In this document: one piece after another, positions 18,703 through 28,339 of the stretch
Numbering within the stretch: position 1 is the first letter of the stretch
Layout: each line of letters starts with the position of its first letter
Assembly (NCBI GenBank): GCA_032017425.1
Contig: DALZPW010000011.1
Strand: one strand, 5' to 3'
Length of the DNA stretch: 64,000 nt
Source of the DNA: Faucicola tetraodonis
GTDB lineage: Bacteria > Pseudomonadota > Gammaproteobacteria > Pseudomonadales > Moraxellaceae
Made by a program: the position numbers and the translations under genes
Notes under the pieces: generated by a model
What the model was told of the DNA's origin: nothing
The model's database searches: none
Seen by the model: only the letters and a program-made list of their open reading frames with translations

Positions 18703-19191
18703 AATATTTTCCTAATGGTTGTTTCGCTACGATTTTGCTACCCATTGTCCTATAGCGATTGCTCAAAACTTTAAGTTATAGGCGTTGGGGCAACTATCAA
18801 ATGATGCCTCAACCCTCAAAAGCAACTGGTACAATTTTTGACAATTAAACAAAGCTATTCTAAATAATTTTTATAAGATATAACAAATATTTCATACAGT
18901 ATAGTTACAAACCAACTGTATGGTGATATTTTTAAAATACTACCATACTTTTTTGCTGCAAAGTATGCTTAAATCGATGCACTTACCGTTCATTTTTAAC
19001 ATCCTATGATGATTCAGGTTTGATCTATTGACTGCTTTGTAGATTGCCCATACACCCATGTTAATATACACGGATTCCATGATGCTAGTGACACATCTTG
19101 AGATAAGCTTAGAAAAGTTTATTGCACTGGCTATTTCTACATCGTTTTATATTTTTTTAAGTTGATTGTTTGCGCTGAGGACATCTCTTTC
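18703..19191. other. Divergent intergenic region, pilG / efflux adaptor
   Basis: About 490 AT-rich bases with no gene I can support. One plausible plus-strand promoter is TTGACA at 18838-18843, a 17-bp spacer and TAAATA at 18861-18866, about 330 bases ahead of the efflux adaptor. The pilG promoter must lie on the other strand, but I could not place it. Confidence 0.4.
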
Positions 19192-20412
19192 ATGATAACA
19201 CCGAAGTTTATCACCAAAGTTTTACCATTAAGCCTAGCTATGGCTAGCGCTGTTATGAGTTTGAGCGGTTGCCAAAAACAGCAAAACGATAGCAAAAGCC
19301 CGTTGTCAACCCAAAAGACCCAAATCACCACCGCGTCAGCCACCACGCAAATCGCCAATAACGAAATTCAGCTATTAGCCGCTGATGTCATCACTGCCAA
19401 AGCAGACCGATTTGAACCGAGTGTCACCGTGACAGGGACACTGCAGCCTTCAGACCACACAGTGGTGCAATCAACCGTAAATGCGCAAGTGCAGCAAGTG
19501 CTCGCTGATGTGGGTAAAACGGTGGCAAAAGGTGAGCCACTGGTGCGACTTGATATCAGTGATAGTAAAAACCAACTCGCTCAAGCGCAAGCCGATGTTG
19601 CTGCCGCCCAAGCACAGGCCATCGTCGCCAATAAACTTGCTGAGCGCAACAAAATTTTGCTCGAGCAAGGCTTTGTCTCACAAATAGAGTATGAGCGTAG
19701 TGTGGCAGACAGCATTGCCCAGCGTGAAGCCATCAAAGCCAAACAAGCCCAATTAAGTAGTGCACAAAAAATGTTTGGTGATACCACGATTTATGCCCCT
19801 ACCACGGGGATTGTCAGCAGCCGCAGCGTCAATGTCGGACAGGTAGTCACGCAAAACCAAGCCTTGATGGAAATCATTGACCCCAATAAACTTGAGTTTG
19901 CCGCCAATGTCCCTAGCGAAGCACAAACACAGCTACAACTTGGTCAACAAGTGCCTTTTACTATTAGTAATCAAACCAATCAGTACATCGGACAAATTAG
20001 CCGCATTTCGCCCCAAGTCGATGCCGCCACTCGCCAACTGACCATTTATATCGCGGTTAAGCCTTCTCAGCGTAATCTTGGACTTCGCCCGGGCATGTAT
20101 GCCACAGGCAAGCTTAATTATGGGGTTGCACAAGTTGGGGTATTGGTGCCTATGTCAGCGGTGGTTCTAGAATCTAGAGCAAAAGGCGCAGCCAATAAAC
20201 CCACCGACCAATCCGCCACAAATCCAACCTTAGAAGCTGGCACGATTTTGGTGGTCAGTAAAGACAATGTGATTACCAAACAGCCTATCAAGGTACTCAA
20301 ACACCTTGACGATACCAGTCAGTATTTAATTGCTGGCATCGAGCCTAACACCACAGTGATTGTGGCAAATCTCAATGCCAATGATGTGGGTAAAAAAGTC
20401 GTGCTCAAATAA
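19192..20412 (+). CDS. RND efflux periplasmic adaptor lipoprotein
   Basis: Membrane fusion protein of 406 residues that should bridge the downstream RND pump to an outer-membrane channel. Starting at ATG 19192 gives a lipoprotein signal with lipobox LSGC, better than the upstream in-frame TTG at 19162. It has a split biotinyl-lipoyl domain (ADVGKTVAKGEPLVRLD and TTIYAPTTGIVSS) around an Ala/Gln-rich coiled-coil hairpin, then the beta-barrel domain. No outer-membrane factor gene is in the window, so a TolC-like partner must be elsewhere. The pump gene follows after 79 bases. Confidence 0.92.
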   Translation: MITPKFITKVLPLSLAMASAVMSLSGCQKQQNDSKSPLSTQKTQITTASATTQIANNEIQLLAADVITAKADRFEPSVTVTGTLQPSDHTVVQSTVNAQVQQVLADVGKTVAKGEPLVRLDISDSKNQLAQAQADVAAAQAQAIVANKLAERNKILLEQGFVSQIEYERSVADSIAQREAIKAKQAQLSSAQKMFGDTTIYAPTTGIVSSRSVNVGQVVTQNQALMEIIDPNKLEFAANVPSEAQTQLQLGQQVPFTISNQTNQYIGQISRISPQVDAATRQLTIYIAVKPSQRNLGLRPGMYATGKLNYGVAQVGVLVPMSAVVLESRAKGAANKPTDQSATNPTLEAGTILVVSKDNVITKQPIKVLKHLDDTSQYLIAGIEPNTTVIVANLNANDVGKKVVLK

Positions 20413-20491
20413 CCTACTGATAGTGTTTCATTCAATCATTCAATATTGTTAAAAATTTCACTGTTAAAAATTTTGGTATTAGGAATTTGCT

Positions 20492-23400
20492 ATGTGGCTC
20501 ACCCGCGTCAGTATCAACAATCCTGTGTTTGCTGCCATGATCATGCTCGCGCTGATGGTCATTGGATTGCTGGCAACATTTCGCATGAAAGTTGAGGAAT
20601 TTCCTAATATTGAATTCCCTTTTGTGGTGGTCAATACCGTTTATAGTGGTGCTTCGCCTGAAGTCATCGAAACCGACATTACCAAAAAAATTGAAGACCA
20701 AGTCAATACCATCGCCGGTGTCAAAGAAGTGACCTCCGTCACCCAACAAGGCTTGTCACAAGTTATCGTGCAGTTTGATTTAAATATCCCGTCCGATGTT
20801 GCCGCGCAAAACGTGCGTGATAAATTGGCACTGGTGACCCCCACCTTTCGGGATGAAGTCACCACACCTATCGTTGCGCAGTACAATCCTGCCGATGCGC
20901 CTGTGGTGTCCGTCACGTTTCGCTCTGACAAAATGTCGCTTCGGGAGTTATCCACTTACTTAGACAACACGGTCAAAAAACAGCTACAAACAGTCACAGG
21001 TGTGGGTCGTGTTGATATATTGGGGGGTCGGCAGCGTCAAATCCGTGTGCTGCTCAATCCCACCCAAATGAATGCCTATAAAGTCTCAGTCAATCAAATT
21101 AGCAATGCACTACGCTCAGAGAACGTCGAATTACCTGTCGGTACCATCAACAATCAAAACCAAGAAATGGTGATTCAAGTTAACGGGTTGGTCAAAACAC
21201 CCAATGAGTTTAACCAAATCATTGTCGCCCAAAATCGCTCAAGTACGGGTGCTACCGTGCCTGTGTACTTATCGCAAGTTGCCGAAGTCATTGATGGGCA
21301 AGCCGAGGCTGAGTCAGCGTCGCTACAAAATGGTCAACCTGCGGTGGCCATGGATATTATCAAAATGTCGGATGCCAATGTGATTGATGTGGTTGATAAA
21401 ACCCAACAGCGTCTGGCAGAAATCCAAGCGACCCTACCCCCAGGTGTCACCATGACGGTGGTGGCTGATAGCTCAAAAAGTATTCGCGGCTCGTTAAATA
21501 ATGTGGTGCGTACCTTGATTGAAGGAGCGATATTGGCGGTGTTTATTGTTTGGTTGTTTTTAGGGTCGTGGCGCTCGACCATTATCACAGGATTGACGCT
21601 GCCCATTTCGCTGCTTGGTACTTTAGCGGCGATTTGGACGTTTGGTTTTTCCATCAACATGATGACCCTACTAGCGCTGGCATTATGTATCGGACTGCTG
21701 ATTGATGATGCGATTGTGGTGCGGGAAAACATCGTGCGCCATGTGGGTATGGGCAAACATCACCGCCAAGCGGCGCTTGATGGCACCCAAGAAATCGGGC
21801 TTGCCGTGCTAGCGACGACGCTGGTGATTGTGGCGGTATTTTTACCCGTGGCTTTTATGGGCGGGATTATCGGACGCTTTTTTTATCAGTTTGGTGTGAC
21901 TGTTTCTACCGCTGTATTGCTGTCGTTATTTGTTAGTTTCACGCTTGACCCGATGTTGTCTTCGATTTGGCCAGACCCAGATGCCGCGCACCAACATGAC
22001 CGCGTCAATGAACGGGTTTCATTTCGCAAGCGACCGATTGCTTGGCTATTAGATGGGTTTCAGCGCCTGTTAGATCGGCTGACCAATCTATACAGCCATA
22101 TTCTTGCATGGAGTTTACGCCATCGTTTGATAACTGTGCTCATCGCAATTGGCTCACTGGTTGCAGCGTTTTTTGCCGTGGGGTTGGTGGGCAAAGAATT
22201 TGTCCCGCAAGCGGATATGAATGAAATCAAAGTCAAATTTGAAACACCTGTCAATGCCAATCTTGACTACACCCAACAAAAAGCAGCACAAGTCAACGCG
22301 GTATTACAAAGTTTTCCTGAAGTTACCAATACTTATGCCACGGTTAATGCCATGTCCTATAGCGGTAACAATCGGGTACAAGTGAATGTATCGTTAGTAC
22401 CCAAAGATGAGCGCACGCGCGGACTAGATGCCTTAAACCGTGCCATGCGTGAGCAATTGCAGCAGGTAGGCGGTATTAAAGTTACCTCAGTGGCAGCCGC
22501 TGCCATGGCGGTCAGCGGTGGTCTTAAGCCGATTATGATATCCATCAAAGGCAATGATTTAAATGAGCTGCAACGCTTATCCAATGAGTTTATGCAAAAA
22601 CTCTCAAACGTCAATGGCTTGGTAGATTTGGAAAGCACCCTTAAACAGCCCAAATCAATGGTCAATGTCACCATTAACCGGGAAGCAGCAAATGATGCCG
22701 GTCTTTCGATTGGACAAATCGGACAAGCATTACGCCCACTGCTGGCCGGTGATAATGTGAGCACCTTTAAAGATGACAACGGCAACAATATCGATGTCAA
22801 CGTGCGCTTAAATGACGACAACCGCCAGACCATCTCGCAGCTACAATCCATGTACTTGTCATCAAGCCGTACGGATCAAAATGGTCAGCCAGTGCTAGTG
22901 CCGCTATCGCAAGTGGCGAATTTTAGTGAAACCTTGGGTGCACCACAAATCAACCGTCGTTCGCTGTTTCGTGAGGTGGTAGTTCAAGCCAACACGGACG
23001 GCAGACCGGCAGGTGATATCGGCGCGGATATCACGAAAATCCAAAACGAGATGAAACTGCCACCCGGTTACAGCTTTGCAGTACAAGGCTCTAATAAGGA
23101 CATGGCCGAATCCATCGGCTACGCCACAACCGCACTTGGGCTGGCAATCGTGTTTATTTATATGTTGTTAGGGTCACAGTTTAATAGCTTTTTATACCCT
23201 GTGGCGATTATGGCATCGCTGCCGTTATCACTAATTGGTGTGTTCTTTGCGTTATTTTTATTCGGCTCTAGTCTTAATATGTTTTCTATCATCGGCATTA
23301 TTATGCTGATGGGATTGGTGTGTAAAAATGCAATTTTGCTCATTGATTTTATTAAAGAATCCTTATCAAACGGTTTGAGCCGTACTGAATCTATTATGCT

Positions 23401-23674
23401 GGCAGGGCAAACGCGCCTGCGCCCCATTTTGATGACTACCGCTGCCATGGTGATGGGGATGATACCGCTGGCACTGGGTATTGGTGAAGGGTCAGAGCAG
23501 CAAGCACCGATGGCACACGCCATTATTGGCGGGGTGATTACTTCAACCTTATTGACCTTGATTGTGGTGCCTGTGATTTATACCTATTTAGATGACGGCA
23601 AACAGCGGTTTTTTCGATTATTAGCTAAAAAGAAAGCAGAAACCCCTGCGATAGAGCGCCACGACTCACTTTAA
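20492..23674 (+). CDS. RND-family efflux pump, inner membrane subunit
   Basis: Proton-driven exporter of 1060 residues, AcrB/MexB-type architecture. TM1 is followed by a porter domain, TM2-7, a second porter domain and TM8-12. Proton-relay Asp residues sit in TM4 (CIGLLIDDAIVV). The family marks GFSINMMTLLALALCIG and MGLVCKNAILLIDF are present. The N-terminal RVSINNPVFA and the sequence overall suit the multidrug (HAE1-type) branch that takes lipophilic drugs or solvents; metal-pump features are absent. It forms an operon with the adaptor and lies upstream of a two-component pair. Confidence 0.95.
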   Translation: MWLTRVSINNPVFAAMIMLALMVIGLLATFRMKVEEFPNIEFPFVVVNTVYSGASPEVIETDITKKIEDQVNTIAGVKEVTSVTQQGLSQVIVQFDLNIPSDVAAQNVRDKLALVTPTFRDEVTTPIVAQYNPADAPVVSVTFRSDKMSLRELSTYLDNTVKKQLQTVTGVGRVDILGGRQRQIRVLLNPTQMNAYKVSVNQISNALRSENVELPVGTINNQNQEMVIQVNGLVKTPNEFNQIIVAQNRSSTGATVPVYLSQVAEVIDGQAEAESASLQNGQPAVAMDIIKMSDANVIDVVDKTQQRLAEIQATLPPGVTMTVVADSSKSIRGSLNNVVRTLIEGAILAVFIVWLFLGSWRSTIITGLTLPISLLGTLAAIWTFGFSINMMTLLALALCIGLLIDDAIVVRENIVRHVGMGKHHRQAALDGTQEIGLAVLATTLVIVAVFLPVAFMGGIIGRFFYQFGVTVSTAVLLSLFVSFTLDPMLSSIWPDPDAAHQHDRVNERVSFRKRPIAWLLDGFQRLLDRLTNLYSHILAWSLRHRLITVLIAIGSLVAAFFAVGLVGKEFVPQADMNEIKVKFETPVNANLDYTQQKAAQVNAVLQSFPEVTNTYATVNAMSYSGNNRVQVNVSLVPKDERTRGLDALNRAMREQLQQVGGIKVTSVAAAAMAVSGGLKPIMISIKGNDLNELQRLSNEFMQKLSNVNGLVDLESTLKQPKSMVNVTINREAANDAGLSIGQIGQALRPLLAGDNVSTFKDDNGNNIDVNVRLNDDNRQTISQLQSMYLSSSRTDQNGQPVLVPLSQVANFSETLGAPQINRRSLFREVVVQANTDGRPAGDIGADITKIQNEMKLPPGYSFAVQGSNKDMAESIGYATTALGLAIVFIYMLLGSQFNSFLYPVAIMASLPLSLIGVFFALFLFGSSLNMFSIIGIIMLMGLVCKNAILLIDFIKESLSNGLSRTESIMLAGQTRLRPILMTTAAMVMGMIPLALGIGEGSEQQAPMAHAIIGGVITSTLLTLIVVPVIYTYLDDGKQRFFRLLAKKKAETPAIERHDSL

Positions 23675-23826
23675 GCAATAATTCATTACAATTTTATACA
23701 GTGTAAAGAAACTTAAGAATGAGTAGCCCGGTACAATTTTAAATTGGGCTATGTATTAATTGGGCTGTGTGATTGGCAGCTAAGAAGTTTTATAAATCTG
23801 TGTAAGACACTATCATATTGGCAGTC

Positions 23827-23866
23827 TCTTGCTTTATGATAATAGCATCTTGCTTTATGATAATAG
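23827..23866 (+). repeat. Tandem repeat upstream of the response regulator
   Basis: TCTTGCTTTATGATAATAG occurs at 23827-23845 and 23848-23866, followed by a third degenerate copy (TCTTGATTAATGATA). The repeats end about 90 bases before the regulator start, a place where an operator could lie. Confidence 0.8.
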
Positions 23867-23954
23867 GCTCTTGATTAATGATAGAAATCTGGCTTTGATG
23901 AGCAAAAGCAATAATAACAACTGATTTATTTTTAGAGAATTTTTGGAGTTGGTG

Positions 23955-24692
23955 ATGGAAGATAATAATAGTGGTACTAAAACCGTACTATTGATTGAGG
24001 ATGACCCAGATTTAGCCGAATTGATTAGCGAATATTTGGGCATGAATTATTATGAGGTTCAGCATGCCCCAACGGCAACAGAAGGGCTAGAGATGCTATT
24101 TAACCCTTCAAAATCCATTGATTTGGTGATTTTAGATTTGATGTTGCCGGATATGGATGGTATGCAAGTGTGTCAACGTATTCGTCAGCACAAGGATAGC
24201 CGTCTGGCGCAAACGGCGATTATCATGCTCACCGCCAAAGGTGACACCACTGACCGTGTGTTGGGTCTTGAAATGGGCGCGGATGATTATGTCTCAAAAC
24301 CATTTGAACCGCGTGAACTATTGGCGCGTATCCGTGCGGTGATGCGCCGTCACGACCTGCCGCTTCACCAGCAAAAAGAAGATAACTTAGTATTTGGTCG
24401 CTTAAAGGTTTATCCAGATAGCCATGAAGTGACGATTGATGATGAGCCGGTGCGTTTGACCACCCACCAGTTTCAATTATTGCATTACTTTGCTACCCAC
24501 TCAGGTAAAGTACTGAGCCGTGAACAGCTGTGGCATGCGATGCCAAACGATGACAGCAGTGATAATATTGACCGTGCCATTGATGTGCATATTTCACGTC
24601 TGCGCGCGCTGATTGAAGACAATCCTCGCCAGCCAAAACGCATTATCACAGTGCGTGGTGTCGGCTATCAGTTTGCCACTGACCAAGTGTAA
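23955..24692 (+). CDS. OmpR-type response regulator
   Basis: Two-domain DNA-binding regulator of 245 residues. The receiver has LLIEDDPDL, the acceptor Asp in LVILDLMLPDMDG near residue 60, and VSKPFEPRELLAR. The C-terminal winged helix has the recognition region NIDRAIDVHISRLRALIED and RGVGYQF. ATG 23955 is chosen because GGAG at 23945-23948 is correctly spaced; an upstream TTG would overlap that site. It pairs with the kinase that follows. Its position after the RND operon suggests it controls the pump, as AdeRS does in Acinetobacter, but that is inference. Confidence 0.93.
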   Translation: MEDNNSGTKTVLLIEDDPDLAELISEYLGMNYYEVQHAPTATEGLEMLFNPSKSIDLVILDLMLPDMDGMQVCQRIRQHKDSRLAQTAIIMLTAKGDTTDRVLGLEMGADDYVSKPFEPRELLARIRAVMRRHDLPLHQQKEDNLVFGRLKVYPDSHEVTIDDEPVRLTTHQFQLLHYFATHSGKVLSREQLWHAMPNDDSSDNIDRAIDVHISRLRALIEDNPRQPKRIITVRGVGYQFATDQV

Positions 24693-24804
24693 GAGTGTAA
24701 GATTGCTTGACAAATTTAACACGCAAAAGGTCATCATACTTGGTTATTTATGCTAGCAAAGCTATTATAATAGCGTGTGATGACCCACGATTTTTGGATT
24801 CTGT

Positions 24805-26514
24805 GTGCGATTGAGCGGCATAAAATTTAACAGTGTATTTAGCAAGTTATTTGCCAGCGTTATGCTGGCATTGGTCATTTTTGCTGGGGCAATGGTAGTT
24901 TTAAGCCATTTGGTACACGATACTTCTGCCAACACCCGCCACCAAGTCATTGCCAGCCAAGTCACCCAGCAGCTAGACCCGTTACTAGTTGAACTGCGTA
25001 CCGCTCAAGACCAACAAAAAAATCTCGAAACCCGCTATCTACTTGCCCTCGTACGCCGTAGTTTTAATATCTATAGCGATTCACTCAACGCCAAATTTGG
25101 TCTATACGATGGCAAAAGTGGCGAAGCGATTATGATCATGCGTGGGCTGCCTGCCACCTTACCGCCAAACCCGCCATTTTTTTTATCCTTGTTTCCTAGA
25201 GATGATCCAAAACACCCGACCGAAATTCAAGTCAATAGCCAATCAGGTTATGTGCTGTTATACCAATCAAAACTTAGTAACCGCCGTGCGATTTCGCCCG
25301 CGATTAATTTACTGACAGGCACCTTGCTATTACTGCTCATTATGTCGGGCATGTTATGGATGATTGCGCGCACCATGACATGGCGTATCAATCAGCTAAG
25401 TCGGCAAATCACCCAACTGGGTGATGGCGATTTCTCTGCCCGTGTCACGCCTGTGGGCAACGATGAAATTACCATTTTGGCACGCGGTTTTAACCAAACC
25501 GCTGAACGTATCGAAACCTTGATGAATGCCAATAAACTGCTGTTAGCCCATGCCTCGCATGAGATTCGCACACCAATTACCCGTATTCGTCTACAAGTTG
25601 AAATGATGACGATGCTGGCAAGTCAGTTTGACAAAACAATACAAGATAAGGTACAAAAACGTGCTGATGCCATCAACCGTGATTTGACGGGTCTTAATGA
25701 TTTGGTGGAAAGTATTTTGCTCGTCAGTCGTATGGATGCCGGTCATGCGATAGAAAAAGTAGAAGACGTCGATTTATATGAGTTAATTAAAAACGAGATT
25801 CAGCACTACCCACAAGCTACATTTGCGGGTGGTCACGTTATCATTCAAGGACAAGCCAAACTTCTCACCCACCTCGTGCGTAATTTGCTCGACAATGCCC
25901 ATCTTCATGGCGTCCCACCTGTAAGCGTACAGCTGTATGCCATTAATGATGCGGGTAATCAACTGGCAATTGATGCCCTACCAGCGATGCAAGAGAGTAC
26001 AAAAGATACCGATAATCAAAAACATACCGATACCGGAAAAGATACCGATGCTCAAAAAGATGAAATAGCTTTCCCCGCCCCTATAAAAGATGCCACCAGT
26101 GCCCCTACAAACGGCGATGACATCACCTTTGATACTACGATGTCAGCGACCACTATACCCCCAGTAACAAACACAGCAACGGACACAGCAGCTAGCGAAG
26201 CAAATTCGAGCAAACTGACTAATAAACCAAAAAATAAATCGTCTATTTTTTCACGTAAAAAATCTGACGTTGTACACCTGCCAGAATTTCATCAGGTGTG
26301 TATTGCGGTTATCGACCAAGGTACAGGCATTCCTGAAGACAAACGTACCGATATTTTCAGTCCATTTGTACGGCTACAACAAGAGAAAAAAGGCTCAGGG
26401 CTCGGGCTATCTTTGGTCGCGCAGATTGTCAAAGCCCATGGCGGTAGTATTATCACCGACACAGTGCATGGTCATACCCGCTTTTTGGTCACATTACCTA
26501 TCACCCAATCGTAA
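24805..26514 (+). CDS. Sensor histidine kinase with long insert in ATPase domain
   Basis: Membrane kinase of 569 residues partnering the upstream regulator. TM1 (about residues 12-35), a periplasmic sensor of about 130 residues, TM2 (about 170-190), a HAMP domain, then the H-box HASHEIRTPITRIRLQ with His252. The N-box (RNLLDNAHLHG, near 360) and the G-boxes (DQGTGIP near 502, GSGLGLSLV near 532) are intact. They are separated by a roughly 110-residue Thr/Asp/Lys-rich low-complexity stretch (about 385-492). Such an insert is unusual between N and G1 boxes. It starts at GTG 24805, or TTG 24811. Confidence 0.9.
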   Translation: MRLSGIKFNSVFSKLFASVMLALVIFAGAMVVLSHLVHDTSANTRHQVIASQVTQQLDPLLVELRTAQDQQKNLETRYLLALVRRSFNIYSDSLNAKFGLYDGKSGEAIMIMRGLPATLPPNPPFFLSLFPRDDPKHPTEIQVNSQSGYVLLYQSKLSNRRAISPAINLLTGTLLLLLIMSGMLWMIARTMTWRINQLSRQITQLGDGDFSARVTPVGNDEITILARGFNQTAERIETLMNANKLLLAHASHEIRTPITRIRLQVEMMTMLASQFDKTIQDKVQKRADAINRDLTGLNDLVESILLVSRMDAGHAIEKVEDVDLYELIKNEIQHYPQATFAGGHVIIQGQAKLLTHLVRNLLDNAHLHGVPPVSVQLYAINDAGNQLAIDALPAMQESTKDTDNQKHTDTGKDTDAQKDEIAFPAPIKDATSAPTNGDDITFDTTMSATTIPPVTNTATDTAASEANSSKLTNKPKNKSSIFSRKKSDVVHLPEFHQVCIAVIDQGTGIPEDKRTDIFSPFVRLQQEKKGSGLGLSLVAQIVKAHGGSIITDTVHGHTRFLVTLPITQS

Positions 26515-26682
26515 CCGCTTTTATCTCTGCCTATAGTTTTATCACAATTTTTTCGGTTTTCTACTCTATTATTCATATAAACCCACCATTCGGCATTTAT
26601 TTATTCGTTAAAGCGACTAAACGCTGACGACGAGCTGTGCTAAAATTACCCTCTTTTAGCCACTGCAAAATTTTTTATTATC

Positions 26683-27420
26683 ATGATTACCATTGATAAC
26701 GTTACCAAACGCTTCCAAACCCAAGATGGCAACTGGTTTACCGCGGTAGAGCCGACATCGCTCTCAATCCAACAAGGCGAGATTTTTGGCTTGATGGGTT
26801 ATTCGGGCGCAGGCAAATCTACTTTGCTACGCTTGATTAATTTACTTGAACGCCCAGATAGCGGCACTGTCACCATTGATGGCAAGGAGCTGACCTCGCT
26901 ATCCACCCACGATTTGCGCCATGCCCGTCAAAATATCGGTATGATTTTTCAGCAGTTTAATCTGATGGCAAATCGCACGGTGGCACAAAACATTGCCTTT
27001 GCCCTAGAGATTGCCGGGTGGGAAAAAGCGACCATCATGCCGCGGGTGATGGAATGTCTTGAAATTGTTGATTTGGTCAATCGCGCCAACCACTATCCCG
27101 CCCAGCTCTCTGGCGGTCAAAAACAGCGGGCAGGTATCGCACGGGCGTTAGCGCCCAAACCTCATGTAATGCTCGCCGATGAGCCTACCTCTGCGCTCGA
27201 CCCTGCAACAACAAAATCGGTGTTAGCCTGTCTCAAGGATATTAATGACAAATTTAACGTCACTATCGTGATTGTGACTCATGAAATGTCCGTGATTCGC
27301 AAGCTGTGTAACCGCGTTGCTCTGCTTGATAAAGGCAGATTGCTAGAAGTCGCTGACGTACATTCGGGGCAAATTCATGCCACCACGCCGATTGGGCAAC
27401 TGCTAATCAGTGATGATTAA
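26683..27420 (+). CDS. metN: Methionine ABC transporter ATPase MetN, short form
   Basis: ATP-binding subunit of the D/L-methionine importer, 245 residues. It has Walker A GYSGAGKST, the signature LSGGQKQRAGIARAL and Walker B VMLADEPTSALDP. The ABC domain is complete, but the protein stops where the usual proteobacterial MetN (about 340 residues) continues into a C-terminal regulatory domain that binds methionine and inhibits transport. Feedback inhibition by this route should be absent. It is the first gene of metNIQ. Confidence 0.92.
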   Translation: MITIDNVTKRFQTQDGNWFTAVEPTSLSIQQGEIFGLMGYSGAGKSTLLRLINLLERPDSGTVTIDGKELTSLSTHDLRHARQNIGMIFQQFNLMANRTVAQNIAFALEIAGWEKATIMPRVMECLEIVDLVNRANHYPAQLSGGQKQRAGIARALAPKPHVMLADEPTSALDPATTKSVLACLKDINDKFNVTIVIVTHEMSVIRKLCNRVALLDKGRLLEVADVHSGQIHATTPIGQLLISDD

Positions 27421-27487
27421 CGGCGCACAAACATGGTCGATGACTGGATAATTTTTTAAGTTTTAAATTGAATCGTTGGGTAATTTC

Positions 27488-28177
27488 ATGGCAAATACAT
27501 TAACTTGGCAAAGCGCGGTTGATAATCTTTTGGGGATGAAGGCAGAAATTTGGCAAGCGTTTTGGGAAACACTGATTATGGTGGGTATCTCAACGGTTGC
27601 GTCAGTCATCTTTGGTACATTGCTCGGCGTTGCGCTCTTTTTGACCAGTAAAAATCAGCTCGCCGACAACAAATCGCTGTATGCAGGACTTGGCAACTTT
27701 ACCAATATCATGCGTGCTTTTCCGTTTGTGATTTTGATGATTGTGATTATTCCTGTCACTCGCCTCATTGTCGGTACCACCATTGGCCCAATCGCGGCAT
27801 CGCTTGCTTTGAGTGTCGCCGGTATCTTCTACTTTGCTAGGCTCGTTGAGCAAAATCTGCGTGATGTGCCAAAAGGTATCATCGAAGCAGCGTTATCAAT
27901 GGGTGCAAGTACAGGGACGATTATTCGCAACGTGTTATTGGTCGAGTCACGCTCAAGTTTGATTTTGAGTATTACTACCTTGATGATTAGTTTACTCTCT
28001 TACAGTGCGGCAGCGGGTATGATTGGGGGTGGCGGTCTCGGTGACTTGGCGATTCGCTATGGTTATAACCGCTACCAAAATGACGTGATGATTTTTATGG
28101 TGATTTTATTGGTGGTGATGGTGATTATTATCCAATCGGTTGGTAATATTTTGGCGCACCGTCTGGATAAACGTTAA
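27488..28177 (+). CDS. metI: Methionine ABC transporter permease MetI
   Basis: Inner-membrane permease of 229 residues with five hydrophobic segments. The EAA-type loop IEAALSMGASTGTIIRNVLL contacts MetN, and SYSAAAGMIGGGGLGDLAI is highly typical of MetI. The start is placed at ATG 27488; a TTG lies 12 bases upstream. It lies between metN and metQ, all on the plus strand. Confidence 0.93.
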   Translation: MANTLTWQSAVDNLLGMKAEIWQAFWETLIMVGISTVASVIFGTLLGVALFLTSKNQLADNKSLYAGLGNFTNIMRAFPFVILMIVIIPVTRLIVGTTIGPIAASLALSVAGIFYFARLVEQNLRDVPKGIIEAALSMGASTGTIIRNVLLVESRSSLILSITTLMISLLSYSAAAGMIGGGGLGDLAIRYGYNRYQNDVMIFMVILLVVMVIIIQSVGNILAHRLDKR

Positions 28178-28339
28178 TTTTAGCTGATGGCTGTTTAAAA
28201 AATTGTTATTGATGGTTTTTCTAGGAATTATGAAAAAATTTCATATCCATAGGTTAACTCTCAATAACATTTTTTTTATAGGTATGTTAAGGTAAGCTGA
28301 TTGTTTTATCCGTTTATTTTTTCATTTTTGGAGGAAGGT

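Noticed and set aside
27421..28339. SAM or other methionine riboswitch ahead of the met genes
   Set aside because: The gaps before metN, metI and metQ are short and show no conserved riboswitch core.
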